Below are positions 11,036 to 22,190 of a stretch of DNA of 64,000 nt, one piece after another (within the stretch, counting starts at the first letter, position 1; each line of letters begins with the position of its first letter). The position numbers and the translations under genes were made by a program. The notes beneath the pieces were generated by a model. It was not told where the DNA came from. It saw nothing but the letters and a program-made list of their open reading frames with translations, and ran no database searches. The stretch lies in the NCBI GenBank assembly GCA_032718475.1, contig JAUCBJ010006864.1, positions 38,350 through 102,349 on the forward strand, read 5' to 3'. The stretch comes from Nemertoderma westbladi. Lineage: Eukaryota; Xenacoelomorpha; Nemertodermatida; Nemertodermatidae.

Positions 11036-11725
11036 ATGTCTGACGCAAAGCAGAACCTGTCAGACAGTCTACTAGATACAACCGAAAGCAAAGTGACAGC
11101 AGAGAGACCGCGAACGAGAGACGCTATCGACATCTATCTGTCAGACTATCAACGTTTCCTAGGTGATGAAGAGTTGAGGAGACGACTGTCTGGACTTCGC
11201 CCTAATAGTGAAGGAGCCAAGCTTGTGTTGGACGCAATCGATGTAGATAGGTTAGCTGCGAACCAAGCTAAATTCGATGAAAGCATCCGCCTCACTAAGG
11301 TTCAAGAGGAACAAGTAAAGAAAAAACGGATAGAAGACAGAAAGACAGCAGCAGCAGCAATGGCAGCGGCAGAAACGGAAAGAAAAGCGACAGAGGCAGC
11401 GGCAGAGGCAAAAGCAGCAGCTGCAGCAGTAGAAGCGGAAAGAAAAGCGGCAGCGGCAGAGGCAAAAGCAGCAGCTGCAGCAGTAGAAGCGGAAAGAAAG
11501 GCGGCAGCGGCAGAAGCGGAAAGAAAGATAGCAGTGGCAGAAGCAGAACGGAGGGCATCTGAAGAGACAACCCAACTAGAGTTGGAAAATCTTCAAGAGA
11601 GGCAAGACAACTTCAATAAACAGTTAACAGCTAGTCAAATCCAGATGATGAGACGATCTACTCACAAACGGCAGGGATTTACATCATCTGATGAAGGCGA
11701 TACCACCGATCCTGAAGGTGGATGA
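11036..11725 (+). CDS. BEL-type Gag, N-terminal part, Ala/Glu/Lys coiled coil
   Basis: 229 codons starting at an ATG 2.2 kb after the LTR. Residues 1-95 are a polar N-terminal domain (DIYLSDYQRFLGDEELRRR). Residues 96-185 are a low-complexity helix with KAAAAEAKAAAAAVEAERK-type repeats, strongly predicted to form a coiled coil. The tail is acidic. The frame closes at a TGA (11723-11725), and the same frame stays open beyond it into the next ORF at 11756. One stop codon is therefore all that separates them, and they were probably one Gag. I call it Gag from position and context; the N-terminal domain itself is not one I recognise. Confidence 0.6.
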   Translation: MSDAKQNLSDSLLDTTESKVTAERPRTRDAIDIYLSDYQRFLGDEELRRRLSGLRPNSEGAKLVLDAIDVDRLAANQAKFDESIRLTKVQEEQVKKKRIEDRKTAAAAMAAAETERKATEAAAEAKAAAAAVEAERKAAAAEAKAAAAAVEAERKAAAAEAERKIAVAEAERRASEETTQLELENLQERQDNFNKQLTASQIQMMRRSTHKRQGFTSSDEGDTTDPEGG

Positions 11726-11755
11726 AATAGATCTCGTCTAAGCAGCCGTAGAAGA

Positions 11756-12592
11756 ATGTCCCACCGTCAGAAATTGCCTGATTTGCCCCCAACTGTTAGA
11801 AGGCAACTAACTAACACAGGCTTAGGTAGTACAGAACCCACAGACCAAATAATTAAAATAGAAAGACTCCCTACTATAGTAGATGAGCCTGAAATAATTA
11901 GGCCTGTTCTTGAAATCACCCCTTCGGTGATAGAGACACCTGTGCTCCCAGAACCTATCTCTAAATTCCCTCTTCACAGCACTAGACTGCCTGTGCCCCA
12001 CAGAACCACCCCTGAAAATGTTCATGTCCCTGACTCCGAGCGAAATATTAATGATTTGTCGCCCGTTGTCCCTCGTCCACCCGCTACAACGTTGGTGAAT
12101 CCTGCTTCGGCGGTTGATTGGGTGGATGAGAGACAGCGGGGGATGGATCTCCTGCTCGGGCAGATGCAGGAGACTGTTAAGCAGTTCAAGGGCACAGTAA
12201 GGGAAAGTAGGTTAGAGTTGCAAGAAGTGCAGCAAAGTATCACGTTAGAACGCGATAAATTAGTAAATACACAAAAGGGTATACCACCACCCCCGGTAAC
12301 AATGTGTCAACCTGTTAGGTCTGAAGTATCTCATGCGCAAGGTGTGGAGCCTACACGCATCTATACTGCTAGCGAAGTAGAAACTCCTATAGTGAACCCT
12401 ATTAAGGGTAATTATAAACCTGTGGACAATGATATTCCCTATAGACCTGATTATAATCCGAGAAATTTATATACCAATAACTCGATATTAAATAACACGA
12501 TGGCCCAAGAAAGTTTTACTCGTCAAATGGCTAGAACCGAAGCCCATCAAGCGGTAAAGGTGGGAGAGATTAGTCAAGTTCAATGGAGATGA
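11756..12592 (+). CDS. BEL-type Gag, middle part, Pro-rich linker
   Basis: 278 codons in the same frame as the preceding ORF, rich in Pro, Thr and Val. A short helical segment (about residues 125-170: DERQRGMDLLLGQMQETVKQ) looks like another coiled coil. The frame ends at 12590-12592, but the sequence just upstream read one base out of phase gives KFNGDEMKWLPF, the usual entry into the BEL Gag core domain. A one-base frameshift near 12572 therefore separates it from the next ORF. Confidence 0.6.
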   Translation: MSHRQKLPDLPPTVRRQLTNTGLGSTEPTDQIIKIERLPTIVDEPEIIRPVLEITPSVIETPVLPEPISKFPLHSTRLPVPHRTTPENVHVPDSERNINDLSPVVPRPPATTLVNPASAVDWVDERQRGMDLLLGQMQETVKQFKGTVRESRLELQEVQQSITLERDKLVNTQKGIPPPPVTMCQPVRSEVSHAQGVEPTRIYTASEVETPIVNPIKGNYKPVDNDIPYRPDYNPRNLYTNNSILNNTMAQESFTRQMARTEAHQAVKVGEISQVQWR

Positions 12593-12593
12593 G

Positions 12594-14846
12594 ATGAAAT
12601 GGTTACCTTTTAATGAATATTATAAAGATAACATACAGAACTCTGTGATATCTAACGGAGAGAAACTGAGATTCCTCATCGAGTGTTTGGAAGGATCTCC
12701 CAAGTTAATGGCGTTAAAGTTTATTGGACATCCAGATGGATTAAGACAAGTTTGGGATACACTAAACATCAGGTATGGTAATAGGACTAACATAGCTAGG
12801 TATTTATATGCGAAATTAATGGCGCCCCGAAAGTTTCTTAGCAGCGGGATTATAGAGTTTTCCGACGAGATTCAGGAGATCTGTAGACAACTAGATTGGT
12901 TAGGTAAGTCTCATGAATACCAGAATTCTATGGTTGTAGGAGCCTTAGCATCTACTTTGCCCAAGGGTAGAGTAGGTACACGCTGGGACAAGAAAGTGTT
13001 ATATATGATGGAACAACAACGAAGAGACCCTACCATGGCTGATCTCATGTCATTCTTAGACAGAGAGGTAAAATTACAGCTCCTAAAACAGTCCAGAGAG
13101 AAGACACCGGAAAATAAGGTAAGTGAGAAACCCGTTTCTAGGAGAAAGGTAATACCAGTGTGTTATACCGACGACGGCGAAAGCCAGACTTCTCAAGGAG
13201 AGGACAGCGGGAAAGACACTGAAAGATCTTATTATGTCAATAAAACGCCTAAAGAACAGGTAAGTAAATTCAAGTCTCGAACCCATGACAGGAGAGAACA
13301 GATAAGAAAAACTCCTCCTACGTCTCCTAAGAGAATTCATAGAAGAAAGCCCGAGGAAAGAACAAGTGTGCACCGCACAGCACAGGTTAAAGTAAGTAAC
13401 ATCAAGCCCAAATGTGTGTTGTGCGACGGGCCCCACCGTTTAAGTGCGTGTGATGAATTCCTGAGGAAATCATTAAAAGATAGACGTGAAGTCATGTGGG
13501 ATAAGCGGTTGTGTTATAATTGCCTCAGACGAGGACACCAACGGCGAACCTGTTACTCTGACGCAAGGTGTGCAAAGTGCGGTGCAAAACATCATATCTT
13601 GTTGCACACTGAATTTGAACGAAACAGCCCGAGTCAGGTAAGTGAGTCCGAACTGCATGTCCAATTCAGTGATGTGAACGACACTGACCAAAGTTCTGAG
13701 ATGGAAGGATTCTATACAGACGAATTCTCCGACCAAGACGAATCCTGTTACCTAATAAATACCGCAGTGTATCGAGCACTTAAGTATGAAAGAGACCCCG
13801 ACAGCGACCTTACCCTAACTACTTCTGATCGACAACCATCTTGGAAAGCGCCAACTTCCAATGTAGGAATCCGAGAATTTCCTGTAGTACAGTTAAGGGT
13901 CCACGGACCTAAAAGGAGTTATATAGTGAACGCCCTCCTTGACTCCGGTAGCACAGGAACATTCATCGACAAAGAACTAGCCGAAGACATCTTTGCTGGA
14001 CAACCCAAGTTCCGAACTAAGCTAAACATGTCAGGAATTATGCAGGTTTGGAAATCTACCGTAATAGCTGATTATTATGTAGGTGCATTGTCCACCCCCC
14101 AGGATGAACTAGGAGAACATAGTATAAGGTCAGTAAAGATGGTGGCGATAAAGAACTTCGCTACCAGCCAAGTGGAACCTTATAACTGGGATGAGGACGA
14201 TTTCACCCAGCAGCTTGAAATACCTAGATTCGACACCGATTACCCTGGAGTGCAAATACTCATCGGTCAAAACGCGCATGAAGCACTCGAGACATTGGAG
14301 AAACGGCCTGCTCAACCGCAACCACTACAAACTTATGCGGGAAGAACTAGAGTAGGTTGGTACCTTACTGGTCCGTCCCGTAGAACACTCATGGAAAGGT
14401 TGCCCAAAGAACGGGTCTACCACGTAATTAAATGGGAAGTGGAGAGCAGTGAGGTGGACGATCCAACTGAGGAAATACCATACTCCTCAGATAATGACGA
14501 TATTAACTCCAATGTAGATCAATGGAGACATTGTCTTGGGATGATTAATCCAGCCGACATCGCTTCCAGAGGAGCAACTCCTCAAGAACTGATAGATACT
14601 CCAGGTTGGCTAGGTGGACCCGACTTCCTAAGTAAAGAAGAAGATGAATGGCCTCCTCATCTTACCACGGTGGAGATTAGACAGGCCAAGGGAGCGGAGA
14701 AAGTAACACAACAACTCAATCACCCAGCTGGTCGTTTATGTTTACTGGAAAGAGACCGAAAACTGTCCGGAAACTATGGAAGGCAAGATACTCTTCCTAC
14801 GACCACCTCCCTAATCCGACAAATATCTAGGGACTCCATAACATAA
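12594..14846 (+). pseudogene. BEL/Pao-type Gag core, zinc knuckles and aspartic protease; RT core deleted
   Basis: 750 codons. Residues 1-160 match the Pao-type Gag core (KWLPFNEYY, GEKLRFLIECLEGSP, LNIRYGN). Residues 275-340 hold three zinc-binding clusters (CVLCDGPHRLSACDEF, CYNCLRRGHQRRTC, CAKCGAKHHILLH). Residues 440-460 carry the retropepsin active site, LLDSGSTGTFID. Residues 555-595 show the post-protease motif ILIGQN and VGWYLTGP. The sequence then jumps from the start of pol to a NPADIASRGATPQEL block, which in BEL elements lies after RNase H. The RT and RNase H catalytic domains (about 500 residues) are therefore missing, and no integrase follows. The copy is non-autonomous. Confidence 0.9.
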
Positions 14847-16505
14847 CAACATACGGAGTGGGTGTGTGACTATATTATTTTATATTTGTTTTTTATTATT
14901 TTATATTTATGTACGTATTATTATGTAATTTTATTATAATCGTTTTCTTTAATTTTATTTAGTAGAAGGTTATTTAAGCGATTATTTAGTAGATTAGTGC
15001 AATATATTAGTGTTTATTACTTAAGTACTTATATATTATATATTTAGTGCGACGGCAAGAAATAATTATTTTTCTTTTTCCTTACTGTCCGTATCATATT
15101 ATAAATACGTGACTACAGTAAGATGAAATATCTGTACTTATTAAAGTACCATAAAGCTCCTACTATATTCAAGTATTATTGGTAGGCAGAGTATTAGGAA
15201 TGCAAAGTTCAGATCCTCGTGTCTCGGCTAAACCAAGCTCTGGGTAGACCTTGGAAACGACTTGCCTCTTCACACTGACATTGCTTCGTGTGATATTGCT
15301 CTCATACCGTATATTAAATAATACATATAGTAGCGTGATGTCTCTTTAACAGTAGCGTAAAACGCAAAATAAATCTGTTAAACCCTTTGACCATCTGTAA
15401 TTCTAGTCGATTAAGATATCGCGGCACCCACCGATATACTTGAAAGACAAAATTTAGAATCAGTGGTTAACGTTCCCAGACAAGTTCTGGAATAAATTGG
15501 TACCCATCTTAAATATTATATAATTAATATTTATAAAATTCTATAAATCAAAATCCGTTAAAATTTAGATCCTTTGGAATTATAGTCAATTAAGATATCG
15601 TAGTACTTACCGATACTCTTAAAAGGACAAATTTCCTAGAATTAAGGATCCTCGTCCCCAGACATGCTCTGGAATAAAATTGTGTCTATTTAATATTAAA
15701 TAATAAAATTACGGGAATAAATTTAAATTCATTTTTAATGAATTTGATAAGTTGTTATTTTATACAATTTATAACATTCCCAAAATTCCATTAATTAATA
15801 GATCATGGGAGCGGAGATTCACCCTATTAAGTGTATGAGAGTGCGAGAATCTCCAATATATGGTCAATAGCCGATAAAATTCATAAAATCATATATAAAG
15901 AGGGATATTGACAATTAAAGAATTACTATTAAATAGCATTCCAGATCTGTATGCATGAGAATTACCCTAATTCTACTGCTAGCTTTCCATAATGTCACCA
16001 TAGCAACAACCACGCTAGAATTAGAAACGAGTTAACAGAACAATAAAAGCTTGCCCATTGAATAGCATACGGAATAAATAGCACACCGCGAGTATCCAAG
16101 GATACACAATAACAACGTGACATTCTGGAAAGCACTTGACTAACGGACAAATGGCCCGAATGTGTGATAGAATGTGTACAATTTGTGACAGTTACGTGGA
16201 ATTTGTGCGTTTGTAGGTGAATGTTACTACTAAGGTGTGTTTACAGTAGCGAGTCGCAGTTGTGAAAGTAACCTTAACTCTGCAGTAAGAACCTGAAGTA
16301 AATCTATGCCCTTGGGACGGACAGTGGAGTGACTCGTGCCGGTTATCGTTGTCGTTGTGTAGCTACTACGTTGGCGAAAAACACAGCGACGACGGTATAT
16401 CGGCGCTGAGGATCTTGCACTGTCCGGGGGCTGAGAGGGGTAGGCGGCGAAGCTCGCTGGCCTAATTATAACTCATTATAACATTGATAAACTCATATAG
16501 CAGAT
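14847..16505 (+). other. BEL-type element, AT-rich non-coding interior
   Basis: I see no coding sequence. It lies between the truncated pol and the fossil ORF cluster and holds a diverged tandem repeat at 15372-15712. Composition is much more AT-rich than the flanking coding blocks. Confidence 0.65.
15372..15712. repeat. Diverged tandem repeat, about 179-base period
   Basis: The two copies share TTAAGATATCG (15411 and 15590), a CCGATA block and the CCCAGACA.G.TCTGGAATAAA block, with many differences elsewhere. Confidence 0.75.
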
Positions 16506-17464
16506 ATGACTGAGTTGATAGAAGATGATCTTGGTATCAGGGAGCGATATACTCTACCTTTACAAGCGTTTGTTGATAGCTTGATACGCGGCGACGCTGG
16601 TCCAACTACTACGAAGGACGATGGTCGTTATATCGAACCGCCAATGTCCCAGGAGCAACTTACGCGTGAGTTGGACTATAGAAAATTCACCGCTCGCTAT
16701 ACGCATCGTAATGGTACGTATATGGGCTTCTTAACTACTGGTCATCCTATCGATTTACACGATACGGACGATGTCGACACCGAAAGGGAAATGGTTTTAT
16801 TTAAATATCATACCCAGCGGAAGCGGAACGATAAACTGAGACTCGAACACGACAATTCTATTTGAAACCGACTCGAAAGTGTAGGATGTTGAAGAGCCGG
16901 ATAAATGCAGCGACTTCAACAAATATCTGGAATTCTTGAGAGAAACATATCTCAATATTACCAGTCAACAGAATCTAGAAACTCGATATCCTCAAGGTAT
17001 ACATCATGACCGCATGGTAGAACTCAAACGGCTCTATTCCACTATGATGTATCTTACCGCCGATCGATCGCTACCTGTTGTATCGGATAGCTTCGAACAG
17101 ATGGAGGAATATTGTAAACTGGAGAAAGATCACTCGCGTTTCCCCTACAAGACGTGCGTCTTTGGTATTATTGCGATGAATGCCCTAGACCCAACCAACA
17201 AACGGAAAGACATAAACATCTGCGGAGATGTTGCGCTAAACACGGTTTTACTCGCTATACTTACGGGAGTTTCGAGCAAATTTGTTTGACGTATCACCTA
17301 CGCTCGTTCGACTCAGACGATCCTTAAATAAACCAATGATCAGAGTTCCGGAATACTTGATCAGACCTCCTCATTCCATAATGAGACCTCAGACTCTTGA
17401 TCCTATTAGTATGACGGATCCTCCCGAGCTGTACTCACTGTTCAAAGATCTAGTGTTAACCTAA
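16506..17464 (+). pseudogene. Unidentified fossil gene in the 3' part of the BEL element, N-terminal pieces
   Basis: Three adjoining frames read like one broken protein. The first runs 16506-16865 (119 codons, starting MTELIEDDLGIRERYTLP). The second runs from about 16882 to 17289 (contains NKYLEFLRETYLNITSQQ and DICGDVALNTVLLAIL-like stretches). The third runs 17282-17464 (MIRVPEYLIRPPHSIMRP). Each join needs a one-base shift, and one stop lies near 16880. The pieces have balanced amino-acid composition and higher GC than the AT-rich flank, which suggests true coding history. I recognise no domain, and it is not RT, RNase H or integrase. It occupies the slot where an extra 3' gene would sit. 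An acquired host or viral gene are both possible. Confidence 0.5.
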
Positions 17465-18028
17465 CAATTAGTCGGTGGCACTCCGGTTGTGGGCTCCCTA
17501 AATATCCGCCCATCTTACCTGGCCAGATTGGGGCGCGGACACCTAATATCGCCATTCAACCATATAATCTTCCCCGTTCAACACGATACAACCCGTCATC
17601 GAGGTGGAGGAGAGCGTTGCACGAAACGAGTTAGACGCTATTCTACCAAAGATCAGAAAAGAAACCTACGTTTGTTCAGATAAACTTAAATTGTAACAGC
17701 AAGTCCAAGCGGTAAACGGATTGACTTTATCTCAGTTCGATCGGGAAATCCAGAATCTCTAGGACGATATCGAACTTGGACGACCCTATTATCTACGAGA
17801 GTTTTTGGACGAACGTATCCAACGACGAGCGGAGGAAAATCAGCTCGAGGAGAAGCATATCGAAATGGACGAGACACCGGCCGTAACCCTAAACCTTCTG
17901 ATGCAATTGTATTGCACCCTTCCCGCAGGAGTTATAGCCCTCCTAGTAAAGTGGCTCGCCCCAAAGAGAAAAGGACTCTTGCTAGTCTCAAAAAACTGCG
18001 TAAACGCCGTCCTCGCAAGAAAAACTAA
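17465..18028 (+). pseudogene. Unidentified fossil gene in the BEL element, C-terminal pieces with basic tail
   Basis: Coding-like frames continue: VVGSLNIRPSYLARLGRGHL (from about 17480), then in a shifted frame an acidic helical stretch (VIEVEESVARNELDAILPK) and LTLSQFDREIQNL and PYYLREFLDERIQRRAEENQ, with stops at 17694 and 17759. After another shift near 17885 comes a strongly basic Ser/Lys/Arg tail that ends at TAA 18026-18028. Acidic helices followed by a basic tail suit a nucleic-acid-binding or structural protein, but that is inference. The frame in phase with the acidic part instead gives a hydrophobic segment (LPAGVIALLVKWLAP), so which tail is original is open. Confidence 0.4.
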
Positions 18029-18090
18029 CTGTTTAGAGTATTCTTAGATTTTAGAAACTGTGATTTTTTATATTTTATAGAATTAAATCC

Positions 18091-18106
18091 CATTTTCTGG
18101 GAGCGG
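18091..18106 (+). other. Polypurine-tract region of the BEL element
   Basis: TCTGGGAGCGG sits directly upstream of the right LTR start, the expected place for plus-strand priming. It is short and interrupted, so the call rests on position. Confidence 0.5.
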
Positions 18107-19315
18107 TGTAAAGGCTTTTGCGGGATTAGCTAGTCATTTTTTCCCCGCAAAGTACTCTGTAGATGTTTTGAAGGACATAAAAGTCGTTTCCTTACTGTAC
18201 CGGTATTTTAGTGGACATAAAAAGCTATTTTTCTGAATGTGTACTTTGGCGGACACAACTAGCAATCCTATGTCGCAATACGCCATAATACTCTCTACAC
18301 AGTGTAGTTCAGATTACGACATCTATCAGCTGATTTGGTGTACTCGTGGAAGTTTCTTTGTTCAGGCCCACTCTGTGCAATCACTCAACCAATCAGAGCG
18401 ATTATCTTGCTTTTTGTACAGAAACCTCCGAGAAATCGCGCAATGCATTACGGTTTATGTTTACCTTTTTTCCTAATGCTACGAACATCGGCTGTGGAAT
18501 AATTCTGTGTTTCAGACTTTAGCCAAACATTAGAACGGCTTGATTACAGGAACGTATAACTGTTACCGGTACGGTACCGGTACCTTACGGTACCACCGTG
18601 CACTCAATGCATTATGGCCTTTCACCGCATTATTTTACTGCTATTTACTGTCGGTTATTAATTGTATCAGTTGATGGAATATTATTGTTTTTTGGATAAT
18701 ATCGAGAAAGAATCATGAAAACCCCATCTTCTTGATATACTGAAGGTAAGAGACAGGTTACATATAGCAATTGCGACTCATATTATATTGGTTTTGGAGT
18801 GAATCTAATGCTATTTCATAAGCACTACATGGGTCAATTGCTGTTCTCTTTATATGTGACTAAAATTAGTAAAGGTCGGCAGATTGGTGTGCAGTATTGT
18901 GCGATAGAGTGCATGGTTTGCCTGGTAACTAAGCATCTCCTAAAGAATGCGCCTTATACGTGAATCATAAGCCATACCGTTGTGTTTAGTATAAGTCATA
19001 ACTCTGTTTACATAATTAGAGCGCCACGTCCTAAAGGAACTGTTAATATTTCCCGAAAGTGAATAATATTTGTCAGAGATTATATATTAACGATCAATCG
19101 AATAATACAGTAGGCTTACAACGCAATAAGGTCAAGTCTTCCGAATCCAGTCTCCCGGGTATATCCAACGGGTGAATGGTCGCGCACAAGGCTGGCTTCG
19201 GCTAATGTAGTGTTTATTTGTATCAAATACTTGTCATAGGCTAAAGTCGATTTATAATCTAAAAGACATATAAATTTGGCAGGTTAAACTGCTAAAGGTC
19301 TTAAAAGCGCGAACA
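18107..19315 (+). repeat. BEL-type element, right LTR (1209 bases)
   Basis: Starts TGTAAAGG and ends GCGAACA, followed by the CTTGT duplication. It is collinear with the left LTR without indels. Visible differences include changes near 18235, 18280, 18303, 18404, 18475-18481 and 19187. The low divergence points to a fairly recent insertion compared with the ruined state of its genes. Confidence 0.95.
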
Positions 19316-19320
19316 CTTGT

Positions 19321-20331
19321 GACGTAACTACTGCATATCCATGACCAATTCTACCAGAAAAACTGCGAAAACCAATATTTAATGAGCTGCATGGATAAAA
19401 AGCAACTGTTCGAATAATAACCAGCCGATACATTTGGAAGCATGCCAAGAGAGATATCACTGAATGGTGGTGTAGAGCCTGCCTTACATGCCAACAAAAT
19501 AAAATCCTTAACATTGGAAGGCTCCTCTTAAACCATTCCCACTAACTCAGAGATTTACCCACGTTCACTCCGATATTGTTGGACCCCTACCAACATGTAC
19601 TGGCGACCAACCATATCAATACATTGTGACCTTTATAGACCGCAATACAGGACGGGTTAAGGCAAGTCCAGTTACTTCAATAACTGCTGAATCCACAGCT
19701 GCAGCATTTATCCAGAGTTGGTTCTCACGATTTGGTAGACCTCTCTATCTAACAACTGACAGAGGTAAACAGTTCGAGTCTGAACTCATGTCTAAGATTT
19801 CCAAACTCATTGGTTTTCAGCGTATGAGGACTACTTTATACCACCCACAATCCAATGGAAGATAGAAAGATTTCACAGAATAATGAAATCTCCACCCAAA
19901 GCCCGAAAGGAAGAGTGGTGTGACGCCCTACCCATTACTCTCTTCAGTCACCATATCACAGAGTCCCATGTAACAGGAGTCTCGAACTTGTTACTGGCTC
20001 AAAGGCTCTCCTCCCAGCCAGTGTAGTACCAACAGATGAGACATTCAATTCGGACTTCGTAAACAAACTACACAAACATGAAATCGAGTACCGAATAATA
20101 GAGAATTCTAATAGCCACATTGCAACCGCGACAAAAACTCACGTTCCAGCGCGACTACAGACTTGTGAACAGGTGTTCGACCGGGTTAAGAAACCACTTG
20201 AGGCGCCCTATCAAGGCCCCTTCGAGGTTTTGACACACTCAGACAAACTATTTGTGATACTAAAACACCTGCAGGCGAACAGACTATCTATCGATCGCTT
20301 AAAGCCGTGCCACATACTCTGTACTGTTTAA
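19321..20331 (+). pseudogene. Gypsy-type integrase (fragment 3 of the split gypsy element)
   Basis: Directly after the BEL target duplication the gypsy pol continues. An HHCC zinc-binding domain (FNELHG, then ITEWWCRACLTCQQNK) is followed by the catalytic core: HSDIVGPLP with the first Asp, TTDRGKQF with the second Asp, and YHPQSNG. The catalytic Glu is in IERFHR, readable only after a frameshift at 19862. The C-terminal GPY/F-like region (APYQGPFEVL) and a terminal stop at 20329-20331 follow in another frame. At least four frameshifts or stops are visible, so this is a dead copy. Confidence 0.88.
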
Positions 20332-20367
20332 ACCCCACCCACCATTCCATTTTTAGGATGGTGGAGT

Positions 20368-20760
20368 TGTGTAGTGCGAGCAACAGAGGTGTGCAGCATG
20401 CCTGTATGAACTAGAATAATTCGAACTGACATTTAATATATCATACATACTGTAAATCCCTAATAACATTGACACTAACTTAGAAGCATGAAGACCACAT
20501 AATGTAGTGTAGTAAATATCCTATTAGTTCCTATTTTATTATCTTTTCCTACTCTGTTCTAAATAATATTTGTATGTCTACCATATTGATATTAGTGCCA
20601 TTATAGAATAGATAATGTAGTTAGTGATGCATGCGAGAGATTGTGTTATTTAAAGGCAAGATAGAAAAAGGAAGCAAGGAAAAACATTTAGAGAAACATT
20701 AAAACCTTAACTAATACAAATAAACTTCATTTTATAACTCCACAATAAATAAACTTTACA
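20368..20760 (+). repeat. Probable 3' LTR of the gypsy element
   Basis: Just after the integrase stop, a short hairpin (CCACCATTCC...GGATGGTGG, 20339-20364) and a purine tract precede TGTGTAGTGCGAGC. About 390 bases on, the sequence reaches two AATAAA signals and ACTTTACA, a possible CA end at 20760. The matching 5' LTR is not in the window, so the ends are inferred. Confidence 0.5.
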
Positions 20761-21133
20761 CTGCTATTATGGAACCGCAATAATTTTTATTGTCCGTTTT
20801 TATCCTTTTTTTGTCCTTTTTTTTTATTTTTTATGTCTTCCAAAAGTCTAATGTTATTCTGTATTTTAGTACCGGTACCGGCACTGGTACTGCTATAGGC
20901 CTACTGTGTAGCCTACCATTTAAATACGGTAATGGGAGGCCTACTGGCCTACCGGTTGTGCTAATAAATTTTAAATAATTGATAGGCGAAACTGGATTGC
21001 AGGATTGTGGAAAATGTGGATATATCTTTCACATAATTTAGGCCTATTACTGTAATAGTTTTATAATCAATAATGGATCATGACTACTGTCTGAGTAGTG
21101 TTACGGATAGCGGTACCACTACTTCCAACAGCA
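20761..21133. other. Unassigned spacer
   Basis: T-rich and ACCGGTACCGG-containing sequence between the gypsy element and the satellite. No gene seen. Confidence 0.5.
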
Positions 21134-22190
21134 CAGAAGGCCCGCCTCTGTAATCTGCCCCTTTCCCTCAATTAGCTAAATGATCGTTTATTGTTTTGGT
21201 TAGATAATCCCGCCTCTGTAACCTGCTCCTTTCCCTCAATTGGTAATGTTATCGTTTATTGTTTTGGTTAGAAAATCCCGCCTCTGTAACCTGCTCCTTT
21301 CTCTCAATTGGTAATGTTATTGTTTATTGTTTTGGTTAGAAAATCCTGTCTCTGTAACCTGCTCCTTTCCCTCAATTAGGTAAATGATCGTTTATTGTTT
21401 TGGTTAGAAAATCCCGTCTCTGTAACCTGCTCCTTTCCCTGATTTGGTAAAGTGACTGTTTATTGTTTTGGTTAGAAAGGCCCGCCTCTGTAACCTGCCC
21501 CTTTCCCTCAATTAGCTAAATGATCGTTTATTGTTTTGGTTAGATAATCCCGCCTCTGTAACCTGCTTCTTTCCCTCAATTGGTAATGTTATCGTTTATT
21601 GTTTTGGTTAGAAAATCCCGCCTCTGTAACCTGCTCCTTTCTCTCAATTGGTAATGTTATCGTTTATTGTTTTGGTTAGAAAATCCCGTCTCTGTAACCT
21701 GCTCCTTTCCCTCAATTAGTTAAATGATCGTTTATTGTTTTGGTTAGAAAATCCCGTCTCTGTAACCTGCTCCTTTCCCTGATTTGGTAAAGTGACTGTT
21801 TATTTGTTTTGGTTAGAAAATCCCGCCTCTGTAACCTGCTCCTTTCCCTCAATTAGTTTAAGTGATCGTTTATTGTTTTGGTTAGGAAATCCCGCCTCTG
21901 TAACCTGCTCCTTTCCCTCAATTGGTAATGTTATCGTTTATTGTTTTGGTTAGAAAATCCCGCCTCTGTAACCTGCTCCTTTCTCTCAATTGGTAATGTT
22001 ATCGTTTATTGTTTTGGTTAGAAAATCCCGTCTCTGTAACCTGCTCCTTTCCCTCAATTAGTTAAATGATCGTTTATTGTTTTGGTTAGAAAATCCCGTC
22101 TCTGTAACCTGCTCCTTTCCCTGATTTGGTAAAGTGAATGTTTATTGTTTTGGTTAGAAAACTCGGCCTTAACCTGCTCCTTTCCTTCAA
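21134..22190. repeat. Satellite, about 68-base unit in a five-unit higher-order repeat
   Basis: Fifteen units each contain CCTGCTCCTTTCCCT and GTTTATTGTTTTGGTT. Unit types recur in the order: AATTAGCTAAATGATCG, AATTGGTAATGTTATCG, CTCTCAATTGG, AATTAGTTAAATG, GATTTGGTAAAGTG. The five-unit block is about 341 bases and is present three times (starting near 21134, 21475 and 21816). The unit corresponds to the core of MITEs found elsewhere in the window, in the same order and spacing. Confidence 0.9.

Noticed and set aside
11252-11575. Minus-strand hydrophobic frames (Leu/Pro or Phe/Cys-rich)
   Set aside because: They are complements of the Ala/Glu/Lys-rich coiled coil of Gag.
21134-22190. CRISPR-like array
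   Set aside because: The spacing is regular but there are no unique spacers, the units are variants of one sequence in blocks of five, and the setting is an animal genome.
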